A stretch of 64,000 nucleotides of DNA from Callipepla californica brunnescens (taxonomy: Eukaryota; Chordata; Aves; Galliformes; Odontophoridae): the NCBI GenBank assembly GCA_023055505.1, contig JALIRH010000010.1:5710001-5774000 (forward strand), written 5' to 3'. The notes beneath the pieces were generated by a model. It had not been told where the DNA came from. It made no database searches and saw only the letters and a program-made list of their open reading frames with translations. This document shows positions 1 to 44,600 of the stretch, piece after piece. Position 1 is the first letter of the stretch. Every line of letters begins with the position of its first letter. The position numbers and the translations under genes are program-made.

Positions 1-413
1 ACCATTAAAATTTCTGCTACCGTGCAACTGTGTTTTGTTTTTGGTTGCTGTTATAGAACAAATATATTGTGAATTGGAAACGGATGCTGGGAAAAGTTTG
101 GAGCAAGAGGCATCAAGAAGAAAATAAAACTGGAATAATTTTCTTCGTGTATAGTTAATGTACAGGGAGCATGAGTAAAAACAGTACTCGTTTATTTGAA
201 GAGCAGGTGTTTTGGAATGCATACCATTCATTCCCATTCATAGTTTCTGATTGGTTTATCATGAATTATGAGACTTATAGGTAGCTTTTTCCTTTGAAAA
301 AAGAATTAAGACTATTTCTTTGCACCTGTGCATGGTTTCAGTAGTGTGTTGGAGTAATCCACATTGCATTTTATATATTTAATATTATAATAAAAATCTG
401 CCTTTGTTTGCAG
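1..413 (+). other. 3' part of SCN intron 5
   Basis: AT-rich intron sequence ending in a TTTGTTTGCAG acceptor at 413. No coding similarity or repeat is seen. The exon 5N/5A alternative pair known in SCN genes would lie further left, outside the window. Confidence 0.7.
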
Positions 414-30624
<30,211 letters not shown>

Positions 30625-31398
30625 AATACATAAAGAAGTGGTCAGTGCTGGCTGTTTAAAGCCTCAGAAGATGAAGGTTTTTTTTATCAATAATACTTTT
30701 ATTGAAGGATTATGCCAAAATGACAAGTTTTTACCTATTTACCCAGTGCTACAGTCAGTGCCTGCACCAAGATAATGACTTGTCATTAGCAAACCCTGTG
30801 TGTTGCAGGGAAACAACCTTGCTTGAAGAATAGCTTTTATTACCAGCTGGCGCTAGTACAGAAGAGACATAAAGAAATTACTTGGACTGTGTGGACTCTT
30901 AATGGAGTGCAAATTTACCAGTTCTAGTAAGTTTGTATTTTGTGGAATATGTGTATCCACTGTGTACATTTCATCTACTATGTATGTGTATGTTTTCTTT
31001 TGGTGATCACATTTGCTGTAATTCACGTTCTATTATTTGTAGTTGTACTGTATTGAGGAAAAAGAAATGCTCTTTCAGAGGAACACAGATGTCATGAGTA
31101 GGTAATTACAGTGTTATAATGTGAACATAGTCCTCTTCAAGCCACCACTTCTAAAAGCAGGAAAATGAGATTCCAGATTCTTGGACCTCAGAATCTACAT
31201 CAAGTCAACAGCAAATGATAAAAAATAGAGTTTAGAAAGATAATTTATTAGAAAACAAAACACGAGAAGAATCACTTTCACAGAAAGGTTAGTTTCGTCT
31301 CTTGATTTTACTATATTTGTTTAATACTTTGTTTTACTTCTTCATTCTTACAGTCCTATTCAGTGCATCATGCTACAGAAAATTTCTTTTATGATAAA

Positions 31399-31404
31399 AA
31401 TAAA
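31399..31404 (+). promoter_or_regulatory. Candidate proximal polyadenylation signal
   Basis: AATAAA about 0.8 kb past the stop codon, followed by T/G-rich sequence (around 31,448-31,470). It would yield a short 3' UTR form. Confidence 0.35.
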
Positions 31405-32361
31405 GCCAGTAAAAAAGAGTAAGCTTACTTTCAGGGTGCAAGATAACTCTTTGTTCATTTGTGTTTTAAATGGAATTTCATCATAGAGTAGCTATAAACA
31501 CCAAATTTTGCCTACAGGGAATCACTGGGGAAAAAAAAAAGTGGTAGTTTATTTTGTTTAGTTAAGAAAAAAATGTAGACTTTGTAATAAGTACCTTCCA
31601 TACTTCATTCCAAAGTCAGTCTCTTCAAATTTCATTTCACATAATTAAATCCCATTTAATACAGTAATCCATGCTACATGTATAAGTTGATAGCAGATTA
31701 CCTATTGGGACAAATATTGCCTTATACCTCAGGTTCAAATTTGCATACTTTGAGAAATTGGACATGTTGGAGGCATAAATACACTGAAGTTAATTTTGAG
31801 CCCCATAGAACTTTAGTCAGGTTTCCAAGTTATGAAATGCAGTCTTCCATAGAAGATGGAGATGTCCAAATGATGTATTTGAATCAGCTTTGTTCTGTAC
31901 TGTGGTTTAGATGACTTTTTTTCACATCATGGCTTAAAGTACCTTGGTAGGTAAAATGTTCTCTGATACTTAGTCAGTTATTTTACACAGTGGTACCTGT
32001 TTGAACTGAGAGACATTGACCTAAATACTACATTTATTGCATTAAATATGTACCCTCATAAGCATAGCTTTTAATACTTCAGTAGAACGTGTGATATATT
32101 CTGTAATACTCCAAATAATTGGGAAGCTTTAACTGATGCATGCTTGCTGCTATTATTCTACAGCTGTTAAAGTCTAAGATGGAAAGACATGTGAGTGTTA
32201 GAAAGGAAAAAACTATTCAGCAAGAACATCATTCCTCAGAACAGTAAGCAATAGTTTGCTGCTATTATAGATTTTATTTTGAGTTTATTAATAATATGCC
32301 ATAAGTAAATAGACTATACAAGATTAATATACTGCTTAACTTGCTTAAAATGTGAGGCAAT

Positions 32362-32376
32362 AATATATATATATAT
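32362..32376. repeat. AT dinucleotide repeat
   Basis: Short (AT)n run within the proposed 3' UTR. Confidence 0.8.
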
Positions 32377-33014
32377 TGATCTATTCATGCTTTTTTGCAA
32401 ACTAATTCATTTTAAAATCTTTTATATATATTAGAAGATAGTACAAATACCTTCATGCTAATCGTTTTTATTACTTTCTATCTGTAACAGTTTTTTTTTG
32501 TTGTTTTTTTGTGGGGGAAACCTAAGATACAATGTGAATTGGTAGTTGTATTTTTTTGCTTATCATATGAAAACAGATTTAATAAGTAGTACTTTTAAAA
32601 GAAATGAACAACATAGGTGTTTTTCTGATCAGTAGATAGTTCCTTGTACGTGACACAAGATGGAAGAAAGTTTTCTTTTAAAATCATATTCCTATATATC
32701 AATTTTGATGTTAATTTTTTTCATAGAAACTTTGTTTTTCTGCCATGTTATTCTTACTGCCTGCTTGTCCTTGTGGATTCATCCTGCAGTAGTAGTGCCT
32801 TAAATTTAATTTGCTATTAAAAATCTTTCTTAATGAGAACAAGTAGCGAAATTCTGTAATGGGCAGTGGAAGACCTCGCAGTTCTTAAAAAGAGTAGATG
32901 GGCTTACAAAATATAGATGGGCTTCTGCTTATACAGAAACTGGTTTCTGTACTGGTAAATTGCATGCAGGATAATGTTTTACCAAAAATAACTACGTTGC
33001 TAACAACCCAGAAG

Positions 33015-33020
33015 AATAAA
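33015..33020 (+). promoter_or_regulatory. Candidate main polyadenylation signal
   Basis: AATAAA followed at 20-45 nt by a T/GT-rich stretch (TTGTTTTAGTCTTTGTG), the usual layout of a cleavage site and downstream element. Best-looking signal downstream of the SCN stop. Confidence 0.5.
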
Positions 33021-33255
33021 GATAACCTTTTTATGTATTTGTTTTAGTCTTTGTGTTTTTATTGTAGGAAATTAATACAGTTCAACAAGTAATTGTTGAA
33101 GTTGAGGGTAAACCGCTTAAGCACTGAAGCAATATTTTCTAAACATCTATATTACGTGTTACTTTATGACTTGTATCAGGATCAGTTTGTCACTGTGTAC
33201 ATAAACAGAAATGTCTGTATTGTCCTGAACAGAAAGGTGGTTCTCTTTATTTTGT

Positions 33256-33297
33256 TTGTTATTTGTTTGTTTGTTTGCTTTTATTTGTTTGTTTTTT
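33256..33297. repeat. (GTTT)n microsatellite
   Basis: Imperfect GTTT tetranucleotide repeats just past the proposed main polyadenylation site. The same motif recurs at 7,764-7,780, 43,163-43,182 and, as AAAC, at 48,000-48,020 and 61,193-61,240. Confidence 0.8.
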
Positions 33298-34011
33298 AAA
33301 TCAGGAAAGAATTCCATTGCAACTATGTGAGTATAGTCAGGTTTTTACAAGTTTCCTAGGAAGAGCTCCAGTAATAAACTCTGGCAGCCAAGTCCAAATT
33401 TTGGATGTCTCGGAGGTACTGATGAGCAGTGGATCCGTCAGATGATATTTACCCTGAGGTGAGAACTCTGAGATCTGCCATAGGAATAACCTCAGAAGGT
33501 AATAACAGTCCCTTTAATCCCAATCCAACTCCAAAAAGCCAGTGCTTCCCAAAAGAATGCAAAAGGAACTGTTAGAGGTGCTATGGCTACAGCACAGGTG
33601 GCTTCAGGCACCCAGTGCCATTACAGTGCCTAACAGGCACTGTCCCTGGCAGGAGGTTACAAACAGGCAGCATTATGTGGGGCAAGAGGATGTGTGTGGG
33701 GGTAATTAATGCAGTTTTCTTTTTCACATGTTGTGAAGAAGAACTGCTGCAGACTTGGGCTAGAAGGAGCTATGAATAAATAAGTAATCCTCAGTGGTGA
33801 TGTTTTCAAGGTCAATCTGGATGTTTTTGTAATTATATTTAATTTGATTTTTTTATTGTTATTTTTATTTTTGGACTGTTGGTTGGTTGGTTTGTTTTAA
33901 TATAGAATAGTTGTTGTGCTAGCATTCTGTTTACTAACAATTCTTATACAAAGCAGTAATGTAAATGCTCTGGAAAAATTCTTGGTTATTCTGTTGAATT
34001 GCTGTTTAAAG

Positions 34012-34017
34012 AATAAA
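34012..34017 (+). promoter_or_regulatory. Candidate distal polyadenylation signal
   Basis: AATAAA with a downstream T/G-rich region (GTTTTTAAGTCAGTGCTGG, GGTTGGTAG). It could end a longer 3' UTR of about 3.4 kb. Confidence 0.35.
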
Positions 34018-37000
34018 AATGTTTTTAAGTCAGTGCTGGATAGGTTGGTAGTTTAAAAAAAAAAAAAAAAGTGGAATAAAATGGAATAGTTATGCAAAAA
34101 ATTTCCTACCAATTCAGTAGTGTGCAGAAAGTGTATGAGGTCATTTTAAAACCATTTTACCTTAGAAATTTACAATCAGTGTTAACATTTTCTTGATTAA
34201 AATAAGAATCAAACTAAAGTTATTCATACTTTCATTAAATTCTAAACCTTTTGTTCCTTTGCAAAGAGTACTGTATTTCCAGATGTCATATATATATATC
34301 ATGTATTAAGTATTTACTTGAATAAATTTGTATTCTTTTTCATTTCTTTGAGATTATTCCAGTATACCTGGAAATGATTTGCCAATATGGAAGACACAGT
34401 TGACATGCAGTCTTTCTCCTTAACCTGCAGGTATAAAATACATTTGCATTTTGAATGTTGATAATCAACAGAAGTTTCAACGTGAGTTAGCCATGTATCA
34501 CTGTGTAAACCCAAACTCCGAGAGCAGGAGAGTATTGCACTTTATTACAATACGTGTTAGTTCAAAGAGAATGAAAGATGAATTAGATAAGCACCCTTAC
34601 TCTTTCTTACTCACCCAGGACTTTTATTTGTTTATTCTATATGTTTTTAATCCAAAATATTTTTTTGGAATGAAGGTGCTATCAACAACCACTTATATAT
34701 GTACATATATAATTGTATAACTGTTATTTTATATACATCTTTATTATAAGTGTTACATAAATTTCAGTACACCAAAAGGAGACAAATCTTGTTCTTAAAA
34801 ATCTTTGCCTTACTCAACTCTGTAGTTAGACCTTGTTTCACATCTAAGGACAGCACTTCTGCATCCAGCATGCAAAAATTACTTACATTGTACAAATGTA
34901 AAAGGGAAAGATGACAGGTGGAGAGGATGAGGTATTGCTCTTTCTCTTATTTGTAGAGGTCTGAAATCATTTTGGGAGGGATATTTTTGTTCTTTTTAAG
35001 CAGAAATATATATTCCTGAGTACAAAAAATGCATTAACCTCAGTTAAATTCCAGGTCTCCTTTATATGTTAGCTGCATTACGTTTATAATTACATTTAAT
35101 ATAAGTAAAAAATATATAGTGTAATATATATGTGTATATAATATAATGATAAATAATAATTATATATCTGGCTACATCCAGCAGAGGGCACAAACACCTG
35201 CCAGATGATCACTATACTGATGGCCTCTTTTGCCACAGAAAGAGGTGCTGCAGTCACTGAAGCGGTGAATAGCTTCTAGCTTCTCAAACAGTTCATAGAT
35301 TTTACATTTCTTTTGTTCTAGTGAATATGATAATTCATCTGCTTTTGTAAAGGTGGCCTTCTTGGGAATACATCTGCAAGTGGCCAGCTGTTTTTGCTGG
35401 TTCTGTTAAACAGTACATGGCCTTCTATCTAGAGATAATAAGAGCTGCCACACTTATCTAAGCTTACTGAAATACAACCTGAGGGTGTCTATTAGAAAGG
35501 CACTGGAGAATTACACAGATTGCTTTGCCTTTATTATTAGGAAGTGTTCAGTTCCACTGTGCACACATAAACCACCTCCAACCTTCTAATAGAGTCAAAT
35601 ATTCAAGTATATATCTCATCTGCATGTCTAACAATCATAAATAACAAGATATGTTATTAATAATGCTTTGGTGTTCTGTGAGTCTAGAAAATTCTTAAGT
35701 ACTCATTTTGTAGTACATACTCAGAAAAGCTTATCTGACTTTTTATGCAGGAGAAATGTCCTGAAATACCCGCAGTACGATAATGCGTAGTGGCTCACAA
35801 CCTCTGCATTAGCAATGTGGTTTTCAATGAAGGATGGAGCAACTCTTTCATTCTCTGAACACATCTAGGTTTTGTCTTTATGATCCAGCATGCAGCCTCT
35901 GTTACTTAGCATATTTTCTTTACCTTGCTGATCATTGGGAGCACGGAGAAATACATATATCTTAGTGCTTGCCTGAAAAAATCATACTGCAGTGTAATAC
36001 AAGCAAAGTACACTGCGGCAGATTCTCATCCCTCTGGAGAGGGCAGACTGCATGCTGAAGCACACATGAGCTCTGCTGCAAGAATAACAATTGATGAAAA
36101 TAAGGAATGACACTTCATCAACAATTTACAACACTGAAAACCAGTAGTGTCAGATACGTTGTGCACTTGTATTTTCTGTTGTCTTAAAAGCATGTTTTGT
36201 TCTCTTTAACAATAACCTTAATGTTAATCTTTGTGAAACGTGACAGCTAATTAAGAAAAAAAACACTTTTTCAGGACATACATATCTGAAACAATGTAGT
36301 AAGCTTTTTTTTTTTCTTTCTTTTTTTTTTTTTAAGTGGTATCTATAACAGGCAAGTTCATAAATGGTCAAGGAATTGTATACATCTTCATAGTATTGCT
36401 TTATAAAAATGTCATGCTTGCAGATACCATAGCAACACCCGTCACATGGTACTTTGCAATTACTGAAGTAGCTTTATGCCCATACTCTGCAGCAATACTT
36501 GCATTAATATCTATCTGTAAAGCAGTTTAGTAAATACTGCATCTTCATTCACTGATTGTGGCAAACTAAACTGTGCCAGTGATGATAATGTCTGGGTTAC
36601 CGGGCAAAAAAACTAGACGAATACTTTCCTCTAATGAGGAAATGTTATCTTTATCTTGATGGCTGTCACATGTGACATTGAGGGGTTCATGCAGCATTCC
36701 TCCAATACTATTTATATATGTGTAGATTTTAACTGTGTATGGTTGAAAACTGAATGTGCTTTATGTGGCGATGGGTAGGTGAGGAAATAAATGCAGGTCC
36801 CTGACATCCTCTGTTGGGAGCTGCATCTATTGTCAAGAACTAAAACAATTTGGGGAGTGGTGATCAAAAGCATTGTGAACGTTACTTTTCTAGCTCTTTT
36901 TTTTTTTTTTTTCCTGACATGGTGCAGCAGTCTTTTAGATTATTCTTAGGTTTGTTTGGAAAATAAAAAGAGCAATGAAATGGGAATGTTTCTATTGAAA

Positions 37001-38519
37001 GGACAGTAACCAATGTCAGATGTGGAGAAAACAATAAAATATTAACATGGTTTTTCTACTTGTGTTTTAGGACTAAAGCCTTCATTTCAAATTTGAATTT
37101 TACCTCATATGAGGACAGCTTCATGTATAGGAAAAGGTATGAAAAAGAACTGATGACAGTAAAAGAAATTACAGTGCAAATGGTGCTGAGAAGTTATTAA
37201 TGTAAAATCTTTTGCAAAATTAATTGGAAGTCAATGCACTCTGAAATTAGAAGAAAGTACCAAAGAACATGGCATTGCAAAAATTATGCAGCAGTGATTA
37301 AAAAAGGTTGTCTCAGTACTAAGGTCAAGAAAGAAAGCTGCAGACTAAAACCTGGAGTTAAAAAAAACTAGTTCGTATCTCTGTCAACATTCAAAATGTG
37401 AATATATGTGTACTCTTTTAATTCAAATTCATTATTGTATATACATCTTGAATCACTTTAATGAGTAAAAATTTCCCAAATTTTCTTATGGACAAAAAAG
37501 CTGGAGCGTACCTGCTCAGCTTTTCAGTATTATTTGGTACATACTTGTTCTTCACCTTTGGTTTCCCTGTCCCATCTCCATGTTATACTAAGTTTGTACC
37601 AGTAGCCAAATATATTTGATCATACCTAACATGGAATCTAGTTTCTCAGTGTATCCATTTCCAATATTTTTTATTCTTGTACAACTGCTTTCAGTAGAAT
37701 TAAAATTAAGCTGCAACTGGCTTATTTTTTCAGTTATGGATCTCCTAAAAGAGCGATGTTCCTACTTTTCCTCCTGTGACTCTGGAGTGTAAATAAAATG
37801 ACTCTGAGTCTTTATCTGACACAGATGAGTCACTTCCTTGTTGCATTGTGTAGGGAAGAATACAAGACATGCCTTTAAAAGTAAAATTATGAGGAAGAAT
37901 GTTATTTTTTTTTTTAAGTTGGCTTTGCCAAACAGGATAACATCAGCTATTGCTGTTCAGATTGGAAGTAAAAGATAGAAAAGGTAACAGAATTAGCATT
38001 ATTATTTCACCAAATATTATTCAAATATATAACCTCTAGGTATATCATGTAAGGAGGAAACTTTGAAAAGTGAGTTTAAGAGGATCTCATTAGATGCGTA
38101 TCCAAGACATAGGTCTCTGAAATGTTATGTATATAATAACATTATACTTTACTCCCTTGGAGTTCACGGGATTTGAAAGAAGCCATGTATGCAAAGGAAT
38201 GGATAGGAAGGATTGCACTATCCACTAATGGATACAAGTGCCTCCCTAATTTAAAAAAAAGGTAATCTGAAAAAGCCTTTTGTGGTATTTTTTGTGCATC
38301 TATGGTTAACAATGTCACTGTCATTCAGTTAGCATTTTGTGTGATAAGTATTTATAGGATGTTATTTTTTTTCTCTTTATGTTTGAGTTCTAATTGTTTG
38401 AAGCCAACAATTAGAATGTTGGAAAAGTTATATATTGGAAATTGCATAATTTTATTGAAATAGAATATGATAATATTTAGGGAATCTTTCTGTGTGAAAA
38501 TAATATCAGTAAGCCCTTT

Positions 38520-38660
38520 TAAATTCTATGAAGTCTGCTCGTAATTAGACAAGGCTAAATTAGCCTCCACCTGGATTACCATGGTTAGATTTGCATATCA
38601 TTGTCAGAGAAGATAACTAAGGTTAATTAACAATAATGCTATGCTTAATCAGATAGCAAC
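38520..38660. promoter_or_regulatory. Candidate enhancer-like block
   Basis: Within 140 nt there are TAATTA (homeodomain-like), CACCTG (E-box), GGATTA (bicoid/OTX-like), ATTTGCATAT (POU octamer), GGTTAATTAAC (HNF1/homeodomain-like palindrome) and GCTTAATC. The density of such words is typical of conserved vertebrate enhancers. Conservation cannot be seen from one sequence. Confidence 0.3.
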
Positions 38661-41600
38661 TAATAGAAAATAAGAGTAAAAATGCTATGCCCAATACTGA
38701 TGCTAGGAGAACTTAATGTATTCTGATAACTGATACTGTTATAAATACAAGAGTGTATAGCTTTTCTTATATTAAGGGTTTCTGTCCTTTAATCTAAAAC
38801 GTGGAATTCTGCAAGACTAAGTCATTAAACCCCATAAGTTACTGCATTTAGTGTAGCATATTTAATAGCTTGTTACAGTGTTTGTTATTGATTTGTCAAT
38901 TCTCTGACAGTATAAAAACAGAAATAGTTACTTATAAAAGTACAAAACCCATATTTCTAGAGCATATTTTAGAACTACTTCTGACCAAAATAAGGATGAA
39001 GTTGTAATATAACTTTTTTAATATTTGTGGTTGTCAGTGTTACTCCACTGGAGAAAAAGGAAAAAAAAAACAACCTGAAAAATGTTAGAATACCATCTGC
39101 TGGCTTCCTGTTTTTCTCCCTTATTTCAAAATAGTCAGTGTTTTCAGAGGACAGCCAGCTAGTAAAAGCCCAGGCAAAACTGAAATGCTTGAGCACAAGC
39201 AAGTATGAACAGTTATTACGAGGCTCGAGTCTACTCATTTGAACAAAGCTTAAAAGTTAGGAATTCAGAAAATTCTAGTTCAGTAGAAAGCCTTCTGTAT
39301 ATAGGCAAGTACATGAGCCATACAACAAATATTTTAACACGGGCAGGCAATAATAAAAGTAGTCATCATTGGGCTAGTTTAATATATTTTTTTTACATTT
39401 GAAGCTATGTCCTTTTAAAATGTGTCTGATCTGAAAAAAAAGTGATAAGGACTTTTGAAAAGCGGCTGGTTTATTCATAACCCTGTGACACTTTCTTTAG
39501 GTTTGACACATTTTGTTAACGGTTTCTAGAGTAGTTAAATTTCAGCATAACTTCAGCTGTTAACTTCTCTAACACTTAAAGAAAAGTTCTCTCATGGTTC
39601 CAAATAACATTCTAAAATTTTGCTGATCACTAAATATATGCGCTACTGAGATTTTGGTCTTTAAAGCCTATATTTAGAGATGAGTGGCTCCTACTCAGGC
39701 TGTTTATGACAAGTACAATAGGCAACACACTAACATTAAGAAAAAATATGCAATAAAACTAAAGAAAACTAAAAAAAACCCTAAAACTAAAACAAAAAAA
39801 ACTAAACTCTAAACACAAAAACGACTTTGATAAAAGGATTCTGTAAGATAAGGTTATTGAGTAATTGCACAGCTCTCTGTATTTTATAAAACACACATAT
39901 TCAAGTGTTTCTGGATGTATCTGATTAGTTTCTGTAAGTATTAAGGCATTACTACAAATTCTCTTAAAATAATCTAGATCTGTTACTGTCATTATACTGA
40001 CACATGCTACAGTCATTGATTATTACTGTCACAGATAACAGTATATTTCCATTAACTTTCCATATCACTCATCCCTAATCTTAGTAGTTCTTAGGTAGGA
40101 GAGAAATTATCTTCCTTTTTTCCTTCGTAATGTTCTTGAGAACTGTTTGGTAAGATCTGGTGCTGGTGACTCACCGTGTTTTTGTTTCAGTAGCGCTTCT
40201 GACAGCTGAAATCTCTGGAAGTGTCTCATCCTTACTAATTGTCAAGTAGAAGGCCTAAATTAGGCCGTGGTTTCACAAACATATTTAACTGTCATGAGCT
40301 GGCAGTATGAAGTGAAAGAAGCCTTGCCTTTCCCTTTTTCCTAGTGTAGGACAACTTTTGTGGTGTGATGCAAAAGACTAGCCTGGAGAACTGAAAACTC
40401 AGTGAGAACAAAGGAAGTTTATATTTTACCTAAACATGTTTCCAATTCAGTTCACTATCTGGTTATACAAATGCTTGTGACAGCCAGAAGGGAGGTGTGC
40501 AACAGCAGGCAGTATTGTTTTTTAATAATCTGGTATTTGTGAAGGTATAGCTTTGGATATCTCCTGGTGATTCCTGAAGTTAAAAACCTAATGATTTTCT
40601 TCCCTGCTAGAAAATAAAGAGAGTGACAAAGTCATAAGCAAAATATCCATATAAAGAGAATTAAAAATCAGGAATCAGAGCTTATGATGCCCTATACAAT
40701 AATGGAAATGCCAGTCTAGGGCAAACTCCAAGTTCTCTGTTTGTTTGGTTTACAGTGCTCTATTCACATAGTCAGTTCTTAAAAATAAAAAATTGTTAAT
40801 TAAAATGGGTATCTTTTCACTTTTGTAATATGTATGAAAATTCCCTTTGTAGTTTCATTGTATAAAAAAGTAATTTTCCCAAAATAAAACTTCTTCCATA
40901 ACAGTGACTGATATTCATAAAAATTCTGGAAATACAATATATTTTGAAATTAATATACAATTAATTTATTTTGTATGCATTTATTTGAGGTAGTACTCAG
41001 CCACCAGTTAAATGGGAGCTGTTGCTTCATACCCAATGAGTCCAGAGCTTTTCAGGAGCTAGAACTTAGGTACCAGCAGCAAACCTGTCTTAACATTCTC
41101 TGACGATTCCATAATTCCCAGGAGCATGCTGCATGCAGTTAATTCAGCCCCATGCTATTTTTCCCTCTATGGAAGTGCTTGCTGACTTGTAGTCAGCAAG
41201 ATAATACAGTGTGGTGTTATATTTTACTGAATTATTTCTCTACCATAATTTCTAAGTAAACTAAGGTGGAAGAGTTTTAATAAAAAGAAAAGAAAAAAAA
41301 ATAATAATAGCAAGAAGAAATTCAAAATTTACAGAAACTTAGCACCATTGTATTAGAATTTTTGTACGTTGTGAATAATGAACAACTTGTCTGTGTATAC
41401 TTAGTATTTCAAGTTCCAGATTATTATTTAACTTTCTGCTACGTTAAAGTTATTTTAAAAACTCCATTGTCTGTTATAATGTTATCATACACTACATTGG
41501 CAGTAAATATAAGTACCTCACAGTTGTTCTTCTGTTCTACTCTAAATTCAGTCACAATAATTAAAATATACTCAAGCAACTTCAGCTTACATAAATGCAT

Positions 41601-44600
41601 TTTGCATGCATTCTGCTGTAGCTCATTTTACAGCCACAAATGCATGATGCGAACTATCTGAAGAATTGTTCTTCAAAGTTTTGCCCAGTGAGAAAACTGC
41701 TTTCTTGCTCTTTCAGAGTCTTAATCACAATAATCCTTATAATTGTCACTTTCAAAGTGAATTAGTGTATGTGTACCTGCAGATTTATCAACTAATCATT
41801 TGCCTAATCATAAGAGAAATAAAAGCTATGTTGCCTGTTGACTTCTGAGTGATGGTTTTTCAACCTGGATCCTTAATAGCTCCTCTTGGAAATTACCTTT
41901 CCCTACCCAGTCTTGCCTTATGTAATTAGGAAGTAGTATGGCTACAACAAAGTCCTTAACTAACTGAGGTCATAATCATTGAGGTTTGGCTTCAAAATAT
42001 CTGGGATCAACTACCATAGATAACTGATGTAATACCTTTGGTTTTTGGTAGTTATGCCAAACCCAGAATGGTGTAATGTGTCATCCATTCAGTGAATTAA
42101 CATTCAGGATTTCTTTTGTATCTTAGTGTATTATTTATATCCTGTTTTTGCAGTGCATTTTTTTGTCTTTTCTTCTTCTTATTATTATAAAAAAGCATTA
42201 GGCATTAATTACTGCATTTTGGGCATACATAAAAAAAAAAAAAAAAGATTAATCCAGACTGCATAGGATCAGGGAATTAATATGAGTTACTCTTCAGATT
42301 TACATGATTCAGAAGCACATCAAGCATAAGTATGTTTGCCATAGTTACATTTTTCAGGGATTAGAAGAGATTTTTTTTAAGAGCTTTTATTCAATTAAAG
42401 TTAAATTATTTGAATTCCAGAGATAATTTTAAGATAATTCTTATTTCTTTGTTTCGGAAGTAGGAAGTATACATGTTCATCATGGTGCAAGTTTTTTGTT
42501 TTGTTTTGTTTTGTTTTTTAAATTTCCCCGCTAATTTTCATAAGGTAATTTAATCAAAATTGGAGTTTAATCACTTCTTAATGTCTACCAGGATATACAA
42601 TATCAGTAAGACGTAGTGTCCCAGAGGGGTTATTCTAGTTTATTTTTAGCGTCATGCTGCCCCACCTTTAATGGATTTTTATTGTTTTTTGCTGTCCCCA
42701 AGCTGAGTTGTAACATCCGGAAGTAGAATGTATCTAAGCTGAAAGCAAGGATCCCTTGGTGGTGAGTTTTTAAGTCAATGTGACAGAAATATGTTTTGAT
42801 TTGTTCCTTCGCTGTGTGATGGGGAGCCATTTAGGTTATTTTCCCTTTAGCTGAGGAATTGAAATGGTCAAGTCTGTAAGCAGATCTATATAGTGGCCAC
42901 TTCAGTCTAAATCTGGCTAGGAAAGTAACATAAATAGTAGCACTGATTTGTTAGCAAGGCAAAAATTCCTCCTCCTTCAAGAACCCCCTCAGTCACTAAA
43001 TTTAAGAAATTCAGCTTTTACTGGAATAAACCTTTTGACAGTGAACATGCATAAATCACTGCTTCTGCTATTAATATCTTATGCATCTGAAAATAATTGA
43101 TGAACACGATTCAAAGATGTATCTATTAATTACACGTGCCCCTTAAAATAATAAGAGCATAATTGTTTGTTTGTTTGTTTTCTTAGCTTTAAAGGATTTA
43201 TTCAAACTAGTACTCCCCTACAAATTAATAGAATAATCTTCCCACATCTTTGGGCTCTCTGCCCAGATTCCTGAGTGTGGCAACGAATTAGACTAAAGGC
43301 TGTCTCTTCAGAAATGCTAATAAAAGAGAAAAAACTAACTTATTTTCAATGGTACACCCAGAAAATGTGTCAAGGCTTTTAGGGATAAAATGGTGTGAGA
43401 GTCATTTAATTCTGTAGCATGCTTTCCAAGCAGGAGGTTAAATTTCTGAAGCAGGCAGCCAGCCTGTGCTGCAGTAGTTTGCAGGTATATATTTTGGAGA
43501 GAGCCTTTTGCAGTTCAGGCTCCCAGAAACAGATTTTCCAGTGCCCTTTAAGCAAATATTGAGAAAATCAGTCAACTCCGAATTCTTTAGTGGCTAATGT
43601 GAATAAGTGAGAAATATGAACTCCAGAGGCATGAACTGGCTAACAAGATGTCTGACTATTCAGATTCAGGAAAGTGTCTGTGTTATTGTGATAAATAATG
43701 AAAAACCTGCTACTGACTGTGTAGAAGCAGACAGTGATACTGACCCTTCTGTGGGATATGTTCTAAGTGCAGAGTATAAACTAATCTAATAATGAACTTC
43801 AGCTTTAAAAAAAAAAAAAAAGTTAATTTTGTTCACCGTGACTATTTTTAGGAATGAGGAGGAGTGCAGTAGAAACAGAAAATTGTCTGTCAATTTATTA
43901 TTTTGAGTTCAATCTTTGACATGCTTTAAAATGCTTTTAAGTTGCATTTTTGAAGTTGATTATTTTTAGAGCAAAATTGAAATACTGATTAAAAGTACCA
44001 TCACATGAAATGCTATTGCACTGTAGCTTGAGGAGTAACCCAAAATGGTAGCAAAAAAGCTGTATTTTATTGATAACTAGTAACCAGTATAGCAAGTTAA
44101 CTGTAGAGGAGTTCATCTCTATCTACTCTATGGTGAAGGAGGCACTGATGATCATGGAAGCTAAGAACCAAAGACTTCTGTGGTAGAGAAAAGGGCCTGT
44201 TCTTCAGATGGGACAGCTGTCGAGGGGTAGCAGGCATTGTGCCTGAACCCAGAGCACTCAGAATACAAATATGTGTGGGAGTAGGTCTGCAGGAGATTGT
44301 TAGATTGATGGTATTAACATTGCCCCAATACCAGACCTTTGCTGTTTTCAATGCAAAATCAGATGGATGCCTTTAGAGAATGCTGCCCTATTGCTCTCAT
44401 TTTTTTCCATTGCTTGGACACTGAGATTTTGACAAGTGTAAAGAAGATGAGCCTGATTTGCTGCTTTGTACTAATTGCAAAGCAATTGATGCAAAGGAAA
44501 ATCTGTTCTGTCAAATGAGATAGGCATAGGGAAACCATATCAGATGAAATTTGTTTTTGGTGTTTTTTTATGCAGTGTGGAGAAGTTCCTTCTGTCTCTG

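Larger units (their letters stand above)
30625..33040 (+). other. SCN9A: SCN 3' UTR (proposed extent)
   Basis: AT-rich sequence after the stop codon with many ATTTA-type words and no coding similarity. The 3' end is placed after the AATAAA at 33,015. Mammalian SCN9A also has a 3' UTR of a few kilobases. An earlier signal at 31,399 and a later one at 34,012 would give shorter or longer forms. Confidence 0.55.
33041..38519. other. Intergenic DNA downstream of the channel gene
   Basis: AT-rich DNA with low-complexity A/T stretches (for example 35,090-35,166 and 36,306-36,335). Somewhat GC-richer blocks at 33,500-33,710 and 35,170-35,470 have no recognisable coding frame or repeat family. No gene seen. 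Confidence 0.6.

Noticed and set aside
39747..39822. Telomere-like CCCTAAA words
   Set aside because: Irregular A-rich repeats with only one CCCTAAA copy; low complexity, not an interstitial telomere.
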